From Candidatus Melainabacteria bacterium (lineage in GTDB: Bacteria; Cyanobacteriota; Vampirovibrionia; 2-02-FULL-35-15), in NCBI GenBank assembly GCA_023250175.1, contig JAHFBD010000157.1:1-5504 (forward strand): 5,504 bases of DNA. The letters run 5' to 3'. How positions within the stretch are numbered: position 1 is the stretch's first letter; every line of letters starts with the position of its first letter. Position numbers and translations under genes: made by a program. Below are positions 1 to 5,504 of this stretch, in pieces. Below the pieces are notes generated by a model. The model was given only the letters and a program-made list of their open reading frames with translations, had not been told where the DNA came from and made no database searches.

Positions 1-2028
1 ACCACTATTTATCTTGCTTTGGATAGTTATGTATGCATTATGGTCTCTAATAATTCTGTCCGAGATTGACATTCCAAGCCCAGTTCCTTCTTTTTTTGTT
101 GTAAAAAACGGATTAAAAATTTTTTTCTGTGTTTCTTCATCTATACCTATTCCAGAATCTCTCATTTCAATAGTCACATAATTTTTGTCAGAACTAAGTT
201 TTGAGTAAATGCTTAACTCTTTTTTATTTTGTGTTTGTTCCATTGCATCAAAGGAATTACTAATTAAGTTTATAAATACTTGTTGAAGTTGATTTTTATT
301 TCCTAATATATCAGGTAGCTCTTTAGATAGTTCTTTATTTAAAGAAATATTTTGGGTTTTAAAATTATCGATGAATAGTATTAATGATGCTTCAATAATT
401 TCATTTATATTTACTTGCTCTTTTTCTAAATTTGAAGAACGTGCAAAATCTCTTATGCCATTTAATATTGTTGACATTCTGTTTGTTTGCTGCAAAATAA
501 TTTCAATATCATTAGCATTCCTTAATGCATATTTTTTTACTTCATTTTCAGATAGCTTGTCTTCTCCCAGAATCTTGCTTAAATCAATTCTTATTGTTTC
601 AGAAAACCCTTTAATACCTTGAAGTGGTTGAGTTAGTTCATGTGCAATACCTGCTGCAAGTTCTCCCATTGAGGCTAATTTTGCAGCTTGTAAGAGTTGA
701 TCCTGAGTTTCCTTAAGCTCTTGGTATGCTTTCTTTAATTCGTCTTCTGTTTTTTTTCGTTCACTAATATCTCTCATAATAGCGGTATATTCAGAATTTT
801 CTCCAAACTCACTTTGAAATAATGAAAGCTCAATAGGAAAAATCTCTTCATTCTTTCGTTGAGCAATAATTTCTATAGTTTTGCCCATAAGTGGTGCTTT
901 GCCAGTTTTAAGCAGGTGTTCCATGCCTTTGTTATGTCTATCTCGGTATTGAGGAGGAATTATCATATCTACCATTGATTTACCTAAGGCTTCATCCTTT
1001 GTCCAGCCAAACATTTGTTCGGCAGCAGGATTCCAGAGAGTTAGTATGCTGTTTCTGTTAATAGAAACAATAGCATTGTTTGCATGTACTAAAATAGATT
1101 GTAGTTTTTTGTTGATTCTTGAAATAGCATGCTCAATTTTTTCTCTTTCTGAAATTTGATTTTGTAATTTTTTACTTAGTTCTTTGGATTCTAAACTATG
1201 TCTCCTTTCTTTTTGTAAAAGATGAACTATATATCCCGGAAGGAGTGAGACCACAATTCCAGTAATTAGAATAATGGTTGCTACAATCGGATGTTTTGTA
1301 CTTGATGATGAAATAGCAAGCCACAAAACAATGTTTACTGTTGTAGCACAGGTAATTATTGGAATTGGTAACCAGTTTAATAAAGTGTTTTGTATGGTTT
1401 TAGGACTTTGCTTTAATGTTAATGCAAATAATCCAAGACTACTAGTTGTTAATGTTCCTGCAGTATGAATAGCCATTCCTAATGATTCTTTCCAGCTATA
1501 TATAGACTGTAAATTAGTAAGATAGCCAAGTAATGCAATGCTGCTTATAGCAAGTGGTATAGAGATTATGATGCTTAATAGGATGTGGGCATTTCTTATC
1601 CAATCTTTAATACAGATTATTATTAGTCCACAAGAAAGAAATAAAAAACAAAATGCTGTATTTATTGCCATACGTCCGGGATATGGTGTTTGTATTGTTA
1701 TATAAGGCTTAAAAAGGAATTCATCGATGCTTAAATTTATATTTAGAAGGTGTTCTAATAAGGTAAAAAAACTAATTATTCCTACAATAGAACTGCAGGT
1801 CATTGATAGATTTGGTAAGTTATTAAAAATTAATAACAAGCTAAATCCTAAAAGTATAAAGCTGCAAGCAGTGTTGTATTGCATTGGAGCAAATGAGCTT
1901 TTAATTTGAATAAGTTGTGTTATATGTAAATGCCATCCAAGAATAACTAAGATACCAATGCAAATAGAAATAATTCCTGAAGTAATGACAATAAAAGAAG
2001 ATAGGTTAAACTTTTTACTTTGTGACAT
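1..2028 (-). CDS. Polytopic membrane PAS sensor histidine kinase (3' end cut by the window)
   Basis: Predicted membrane sensor kinase. I translated the frame by hand: 676 codons stay open from the ATG at 2028 to the window edge, so the stop lies just outside and probably only about 10-20 residues are missing. Residues 1-272 are hydrophobic with about eight membrane segments. They contain three copies of an M-x-x-(N/H)-T-A motif at residues 49-54, 120-125 and 185-190. A charged linker follows (273-305), then a PAS/PAC domain (about 307-423) and a coiled coil (424-452). HisKA comes next with H463 in HELTQPL (NtrB/DctB-like), then HATPase_c with N-box N591, G1 DSGIGI (624-629), F-box around FNPFFTTK and G2 GTGLGM (648-653). 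The core looks active. An in-frame TGA at 2038-2040 makes ATG 2028 the first possible start, although no good Shine-Dalgarno precedes it. It lies 25 bases after the receiver-ATPase gene, so it is probably co-transcribed. Stimulus and partner are unknown. Confidence 0.93.
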   Translation of the reverse strand, partial: MSQSKKFNLSSFIVITSGIISICIGILVILGWHLHITQLIQIKSSFAPMQYNTACSFILLGFSLLLIFNNLPNLSMTCSSIVGIISFFTLLEHLLNINLSIDEFLFKPYITIQTPYPGRMAINTAFCFLFLSCGLIIICIKDWIRNAHILLSIIISIPLAISSIALLGYLTNLQSIYSWKESLGMAIHTAGTLTTSSLGLFALTLKQSPKTIQNTLLNWLPIPIITCATTVNIVLWLAISSSSTKHPIVATIILITGIVVSLLPGYIVHLLQKERRHSLESKELSKKLQNQISEREKIEHAISRINKKLQSILVHANNAIVSINRNSILTLWNPAAEQMFGWTKDEALGKSMVDMIIPPQYRDRHNKGMEHLLKTGKAPLMGKTIEIIAQRKNEEIFPIELSLFQSEFGENSEYTAIMRDISERKKTEDELKKAYQELKETQDQLLQAAKLASMGELAAGIAHELTQPLQGIKGFSETIRIDLSKILGEDKLSENEVKKYALRNANDIEIILQQTNRMSTILNGIRDFARSSNLEKEQVNINEIIEASLILFIDNFKTQNISLNKELSKELPDILGNKNQLQQVFINLISNSFDAMEQTQNKKELSIYSKLSSDKNYVTIEMRDSGIGIDEETQKKIFNPFFTTKKEGTGLGMSISDRIIRDHNAYITIQSKINSG

Positions 2029-2053
2029 GGCTTTAAGTCATAATATCTAAATC

Positions 2054-3259
2054 CTAAAAAACTTTTATGCTAGTAGGAGTGCCACATAGTTTGTGTGTGA
2101 TTTGAGTTAATTGGTCTACAAAATTATTATCAAGTAAAGATTGGGCAATTGGTTCTCCAGATTTTTGGGCAATAGTGCATGCTAAGGTAGCAGTGGGTAC
2201 TATACCAAGTACTTCGCAGCCTAACTGGGATTTTATCTCAGATGATTTTACTGGTTGTGGTGATATAACTCTATTAACAATTATTGCATTTATATGACTT
2301 CTATTAAATCCCCATAAACTTATTAGATCCAGCATTACTTTTCCTGAAGCTAGACTGACAGGTTCAGCGTCAGAGATTAGTGTTAGTGAGTCGCATTTTA
2401 ATATAGATTCTTTTGTCGTATTGGATGGGTAGTTTGGAAAGTCAATAAGTGTATAATCAGCAATATCTTTCAGGCAGTTAATTATTGTTTTTGCATGCTC
2501 AATATCTATTTCCTTAATCTCATGTGATGATTGTGGGGAAAAAAGAACCTTAAGTCCGGTAGGATGATTAAACAGCTTATGATGTAATAATCCCTCATCA
2601 ATACTCTTTAAATCAAAATCAAGTAAACTTTTTAAATTATCTCCCGGCATGTGTCCCAATAGTTGTGAAAAACTGCCATAGTGAGGCATCAATTCTACTG
2701 CTGTTACTTTATGCCTTTCTTTAGCAAGGATAATTCCTGCATTTATTACTACGGTACTTGTTCCTACTCCACCCTTAGCTCCAATAAAGCCTAATATTTT
2801 GCCTTTCTTTTCTGGTACGGGGGCTTGGGTTGTTTTTTTAGATGTGTGTACTGGTGTTTCTGATAATTTCTTTTTTTGCCTTTCAATAGAAAATTTAATT
2901 GCACGTTGAAGGCTGCTATTACTTACCTGTCCTTTTACTAAATAGTCTTGTGCCCCTTCCTGCAATGTCTTTTCAGCTAATTCATCTTCACTAAACCCTG
3001 TAAGAACAATAATTGGTACATCTTCTGAAAGGCTTCTTATTTTTAAGAATGTTTCAAATCCGCTGCTATCAGGTACTGTAAGATCTATAATAACTACGTC
3101 AAATACTTCTTTTGTAAGCTTGATTAGTGCATCCGTAAGTCTTTCTACGTGTACTAAATCAAACTGTGTTGTTGTGGATTCTTTTAAGAGTTCACCCATT
3201 AAACGGGCATCACCGGCATTGTCCTCAAGTAGTAAAACTCTTATTATTTTATCATTCAT
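2054..3259 (-). CDS. Response regulator receiver fused to a CpaE/MinD-like P-loop ATPase
   Basis: A 401-residue two-domain protein. Residues 5-125 form a receiver with the full phosphorylation set: acidic pair E12/D13, phosphoacceptor D59, T87 and K109 (in DYLVKG). A basic, Ser/Thr/Pro-rich linker (about 128-153) leads to a SIMIBI-class ATPase (154-395). Its P-loop is KGGVGTST (162-169): the signature lysine K162 is present, but the usual Walker A lysine is T167. The DxD segment of MinD reads E189-L-M191. Walker B is intact, with D273 in TLIDFP. The domain order and deviant P-loop match the CpaE/TadZ family, which localises Tad pilus assembly machinery at the cell pole; related fusions exist elsewhere, so a pilus role is not proven. 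There is no DNA-binding domain and no obvious C-terminal amphipathic membrane helix. The start is 1 base after the preceding stop, with a weak AAGAGA at 3265-3270. Probably phosphorylated by one of the flanking kinases (inference). Confidence 0.93.
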   Translation of the reverse strand: MNDKIIRVLLLEDNAGDARLMGELLKESTTTQFDLVHVERLTDALIKLTKEVFDVVIIDLTVPDSSGFETFLKIRSLSEDVPIIVLTGFSEDELAEKTLQEGAQDYLVKGQVSNSSLQRAIKFSIERQKKKLSETPVHTSKKTTQAPVPEKKGKILGFIGAKGGVGTSTVVINAGIILAKERHKVTAVELMPHYGSFSQLLGHMPGDNLKSLLDFDLKSIDEGLLHHKLFNHPTGLKVLFSPQSSHEIKEIDIEHAKTIINCLKDIADYTLIDFPNYPSNTTKESILKCDSLTLISDAEPVSLASGKVMLDLISLWGFNRSHINAIIVNRVISPQPVKSSEIKSQLGCEVLGIVPTATLACTIAQKSGEPIAQSLLDNNFVDQLTQITHKLCGTPTSIKVF

Positions 3260-3260
3260 T

Positions 3261-3713
3261 TTATTCTCTTGGTAACTTTACAATAGTTAACCAGAAGGTT
3301 TCAATACTTTGGACCACCTTCATGAACTGGTCAAGATCTACAGGCTTTGATATAAAGCAATTAGCATTTAAGTTATAAGCTTTTGAAATATCATCTTCAG
3401 ATTGTGATGTAGTAAGGACTACGACTGGTATTGTTTTTAATTTTTCATCAGCTTTAATTTCAGCCAGCACTTCTCGCCCACTTTTTTTAGGAAGATTTAA
3501 ATCTAATAATATTAAATCAGGACGTGGTACATCTTTATACTTTTCTTCTTTGCGAAGGAATGCCATAGCTTCTTCTCCATCGTATACTACATGAAGTGAG
3601 CTAAACATTTTATAGTCTTTTAAAGCTTCTTGTGTTAGCCTGACATCTCCTGGATTGTCCTCTACAAGTAATATTTCAATGATTTTACTTGTTTCTGATA
3701 AGTCTGTGCTCAT
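3261..3713 (-). CDS. Single-domain response regulator, Rcp1 type
   Basis: A 150-residue CheY-like receiver with no output domain. Key residues are E18/D19, phosphoacceptor D71 in LLDLNLP, T101 in VVLTTS, and K123 followed by P124. The LLVEDNPGDVRL start, the DLNLPKKSGREVL segment, ANCFISKPVDLDQF and the terminal ETFWLTIVKLP helix are characteristic of the Rcp1 family, the partner of cyanobacterial phytochrome kinase Cph1 and of many PAS kinases with a similar transmitter. It has the usual length for that family and acts in the cytoplasm, by protein-protein contact or as a phosphate shuttle. Its ATG overlaps the stop of the CHASE3 kinase gene as ATGA (3710-3713). A strong AAGGGGG (3723-3729), 9 bases upstream and inside the kinase gene, supports this start and translational coupling. 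The upstream kinase is the most likely phosphodonor. Whether it passes phosphate on is not visible from sequence. Confidence 0.95.
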   Translation of the reverse strand: MSTDLSETSKIIEILLVEDNPGDVRLTQEALKDYKMFSSLHVVYDGEEAMAFLRKEEKYKDVPRPDLILLDLNLPKKSGREVLAEIKADEKLKTIPVVVLTTSQSEDDISKAYNLNANCFISKPVDLDQFMKVVQSIETFWLTIVKLPRE

Positions 3714-5425
3714 TGTTGATTTCCCCCTTTGTCAGGAATAGTAAAGCAAAAGTTTGCACCCTTACCTAATTCTGACTCTACCCAAATCTTCCCGCCATGT
3801 CTCTCTACAATTTTTTTGCAAATTGCAAGGCCAATTCCTGTACCAGGATACTCAGTTTTACCATGCAACCGTTGGAATATAACAAATATTCTTTCACTAA
3901 ATTTTGGTTCTATTCCTATACCGTTATCTTTTACAGAGAATATCCATCCATGACCATTTCTTTTTGCTGATATATGAACATGGGGATCTTCTGTTCCTTT
4001 GAATTTGATTGCATTTGTAATCAAATTTTGAAATAATTGTCCAATTTGAATTGGATCAGCTTTAACTTCAGGCAAAGGATCAAAAGTTACAGAAGCTTTC
4101 TTATCTTCAAGAGCAGCTCTTAAACTGGACAAAGTAGTCTGTAGGATTGATTTACAGTTAACAGTTTCTGGTTCTTTAGCTTTTCTTTGTACTCGTGAAT
4201 AGGCAAGTAGATCGTTAATTAATCGTTGCATTCTTATTGCACCATCGACAGCATAATTTATAAATTCAACTGCATCATTGTCGAGTTTATCACTATAGCG
4301 TTTTTGTAAAAGCTGGCAATAGCTTGAAACCATTCTTAATGGTTCTTGCAGATCATGAGAAGCTACATATGCAAACTGTTCTAGTTCTTCATTACTGCGT
4401 CTTAGTTTTTCCTCAGATGTCTTAAACTCTGTTATATCTTCTGCAATTCCAGCAATGCGGTAGATTTCCCCATTTTCATTTGTAACAGGAAATGTTCTAT
4501 TTTGAATCCATCGTAAGCTCCCATCTTTCCTTACAATTCTATAGGTATTGTCGGTGCTTGTATTATTAAGGGGTACTTTGAAGGACTCTATTATTGCTTC
4601 TTTATCTTCAGGATGAATTATGTCAACCCAAGAATCAGGATTTTTATATAATTGCTCACTACTTTCTCCCCAGAGCTTTTCATATGCAGGACTAACATAA
4701 AATAGTTCTTTTCTGTCAGGGCTAAATAACCAAAATACTAGGTTTATATTTTCAGCAAGCTGTCTGAATTTTTGTTCGCTCTCCCGCAAAGCATCCATTG
4801 CTTTTGTACGGGTTGTAATATCGCTTTTGATCTGTCTATAAACTGTATACAAGAGGATAAATCCAAGTAGGATTAACCCAATAAAAATCGTAAAAGTATT
4901 GTAAGCACTTTTCCCAAGATTTTTAATTTGATTCCTCAGAAATAAATGCTCTTCGTTTTTTAATAAGCTAATTGATTTAAGAATTGTTGTATTATCAATA
5001 AAATCAGCTTCTGTATTTTTTGTTTCAATAATATCTCTTGTGATTGCTAGTTTGGCTTTTATTGATTTTTCAATAGATAGAATTAAGGCTTCTTGTTTAG
5101 GATTATTTTGAGTTAAATCTTTTATATTTTTTATTCTTTTACTTAGGTCTTGTTCTGTCGATTTATGTTTGTTTAAAAAATAGGTTTGATTACTAATTAA
5201 ATATCCTTTTGCAGAATTGTCTATATCTTGAATATTAGAGCTAATTACTTCTAGTTCTTTAATGATCCCATAGGCACGAGACATGCTATCTCCACTGTTA
5301 ACATATCCAAAAATAGTTCTATATGAAAGTAAGCCAAGTAAATTAAATACTGAAAAAATTAAAACAAATCCAATAACTATTTTTTTATCTATGTACCAAC
5401 TGAAGTTTTTGTTATTTTCTTTCAT
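3710..5425 (-). CDS. CHASE3-PAS sensor histidine kinase (phytochrome-kinase-like transmitter)
   Basis: A 571-residue membrane sensor kinase, first in the operon. TM1 is at about residues 15-35. A mostly helical extracytoplasmic region (about 40-175) with the KGYL turn at 73-76 fits CHASE3, a ligand domain of unknown specificity. TM2 is at 176-199, followed directly by a short coil with no recognisable HAMP domain. A PAS_3-type domain spans 220-335 (SWVDIIHPED, ending EDITEFK). HisKA has H357 in SHDLQEPLRM. HATPase_c has N-box N471, G1 DNGIGI (500-505) and G2 GTGIGL (528-533), preceded by FQRLHGKTEYPG, a signature shared with Cph1-like and many cyanobacterial kinases. All catalytic motifs are intact. 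There is no GAF/PHY chromophore module, so it is not a phytochrome. AAGGA at 5433-5437, 7 bases before the ATG, supports the start. It overlaps the Rcp1-type regulator gene by 4 bases, which is its probable substrate. Confidence 0.96.
   Translation of the reverse strand: MKENNKNFSWYIDKKIVIGFVLIFSVFNLLGLLSYRTIFGYVNSGDSMSRAYGIIKELEVISSNIQDIDNSAKGYLISNQTYFLNKHKSTEQDLSKRIKNIKDLTQNNPKQEALILSIEKSIKAKLAITRDIIETKNTEADFIDNTTILKSISLLKNEEHLFLRNQIKNLGKSAYNTFTIFIGLILLGFILLYTVYRQIKSDITTRTKAMDALRESEQKFRQLAENINLVFWLFSPDRKELFYVSPAYEKLWGESSEQLYKNPDSWVDIIHPEDKEAIIESFKVPLNNTSTDNTYRIVRKDGSLRWIQNRTFPVTNENGEIYRIAGIAEDITEFKTSEEKLRRSNEELEQFAYVASHDLQEPLRMVSSYCQLLQKRYSDKLDNDAVEFINYAVDGAIRMQRLINDLLAYSRVQRKAKEPETVNCKSILQTTLSSLRAALEDKKASVTFDPLPEVKADPIQIGQLFQNLITNAIKFKGTEDPHVHISAKRNGHGWIFSVKDNGIGIEPKFSERIFVIFQRLHGKTEYPGTGIGLAICKKIVERHGGKIWVESELGKGANFCFTIPDKGGNQQ
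3723..3729 (-). promoter_or_regulatory. Ribosome binding site of the Rcp1-type regulator, inside the kinase gene
   Basis: AAGGGGG on the minus strand, 9 bases before the ATG at 3713. It falls in codons for the last Lys-Gly-Gly of the upstream kinase. It is the strongest purine-rich site in the operon, so the regulator may be translated at higher levels than the kinase; that is an inference from its match only. Confidence 0.7.
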
Positions 5426-5432
5426 GGAAATT

Positions 5433-5437
5433 TCCTT
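5433..5437 (-). promoter_or_regulatory. Ribosome binding site of the CHASE3 kinase gene
   Basis: AAGGA on the minus strand, 7 bases upstream of the ATG at 5425. It is well matched and well spaced and fixes the first start of the operon. It partly overlaps the palindrome GGAAATTTCC at 5426-5435. Confidence 0.75.
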
Positions 5438-5444
5438 AAATAAG

Positions 5445-5460
5445 CGGTAAAATTCTACCG
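5445..5460 (-). promoter_or_regulatory. Candidate operator: 16-bp imperfect palindrome with a possible -10 element
   Basis: On the minus strand this reads CGGTAGAATTTTACCG. Seven of the eight base pairs are self-complementary, with 5-bp outer arms CGGTA/TACCG. It contains TAGAAT (5457-5452), one mismatch from TATAAT, which would put a transcript start about 20 bases before the kinase ATG. No convincing -35 hexamer lies 16-18 bases further upstream. It could be a repressor site over the promoter, a small RNA hairpin, or chance. By a simple equal-base estimate, a site this good would occur about twice at random in a window this size. Confidence 0.3.
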
Positions 5461-5504
5461 TTGTTTCTAAAACTTAATGGCCTTTATTCCCTGAAAGTTA
5501 AGTG

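Larger units (their letters stand above)
5426..5504. other. Non-coding leader upstream of the operon
   Basis: This is the only intergenic space longer than 25 bases. It holds the ribosome binding site, a perfect 10-bp palindrome GGAAATTTCC (5426-5435) touching the start codon, the 16-bp palindrome at 5445-5460, and an inverted pair ACTTAA (5472-5477) and TTAAGT (5498-5503) separated by 20 bases. No GC-rich terminator, tRNA or riboswitch-like structure is apparent. The upstream neighbour lies beyond the window, so the promoter could also be further out or the operon could continue upstream. Confidence 0.5.

Noticed and set aside
371..622. Plus-strand open frame of 83 codons
   Set aside because: It lies wholly antisense to the HisKA/HATPase part of the second kinase, has a low-complexity Ser/Phe/Ile-rich product and no convincing ribosome site.
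1274..1909. Plus-strand open frames at 1274-1468 and 1727-1909
   Set aside because: Both are antisense to the hydrophobic N-terminal region of the second kinase, whose minus-strand frame is continuous and has clear domain structure.
2054..3259. Chromosome or plasmid partition ParA
   Set aside because: The receiver fusion, the deviant P-loop, and the absence of a ParB gene or of parS-like repeats nearby favour the CpaE/TadZ group.
3166..3953. Plus-strand open frames at 3166-3378 and 3729-3953
   Set aside because: They are mirror frames of the receiver genes and of the HATPase region; the minus-strand products are strongly conserved families.
3710..5425. Phytochrome (Cph1) identity for the first kinase
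   Set aside because: Only the transmitter resembles Cph1. The N-terminal part is TM-CHASE3-TM-PAS with no GAF/PHY module and no chromophore cysteine context.
5467..5502. Possible C-terminal tail of an upstream gene (11 open codons then TAG on the minus strand)
   Set aside because: Too short to tell from chance; nothing in the residues is recognisable and the rest would lie outside the window.
5471..5504. Inverted pair ACTTAA/TTAAGT as a transcription terminator
   Set aside because: The stem is only 6 AT-rich pairs with a 20-base loop and no following T-run, so it would be unstable.

Overview
This 5.5 kb window is AT-rich (G+C about one third by eye). It holds a single run of four signalling genes, all on the minus strand, so transcription enters at the right edge and leaves at the left edge. 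In transcription order they are: a CHASE3-PAS histidine kinase (5425-3710), a single-domain Rcp1-type response regulator (3713-3261), a receiver fused to a CpaE/MinD-like ATPase (3259-2054), and a second, polytopic-membrane PAS histidine kinase (2028 to beyond position 1). No RNA gene, mobile element, CRISPR array or long repeat was seen.

The genes are packed as an operon. The first pair overlaps by 4 bases (ATGA), the second pair is separated by 1 base, and the third by 25 bases. The only non-coding stretch of any size is the 79 bases right of 5425. It carries a good Shine-Dalgarno sequence for the first kinase, a perfect 10-bp palindrome touching its start codon, and a 16-bp imperfect palindrome containing a possible -10 element.

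The set reads as a two-kinase, two-receiver circuit (inference). One kinase has a classic extracytoplasmic CHASE3 sensor and the other a membrane-embedded sensor with a three-fold M-x-x-(N/H)-T-A motif. Both have a PAS domain before an apparently complete transmitter core. Neither receiver carries a DNA-binding domain. One output is a stand-alone receiver acting through protein contacts. The other is a receiver joined to a Walker-type ATPase of the family that localises Tad pilus machinery (CpaE/TadZ). The likely output is therefore protein positioning or surface-apparatus control, not direct transcription control. No pilus genes lie in the window.

The organism cannot be named from this sequence. 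The Rcp1-type regulator and the phytochrome-kinase-like transmitter are frequent in Cyanobacteria and also occur in other bacteria and archaea. With the low G+C and no photoreceptor, a non-photosynthetic cyanobacterial relative (Melainabacteria/Vampirovibrio-like) is one possibility, but low-G+C members of other environmental phyla fit too. The most unusual element is the receiver-ATPase fusion: its receiver keeps all phosphorylation residues while its ATPase has lost the usual Walker A lysine and the catalytic aspartate.
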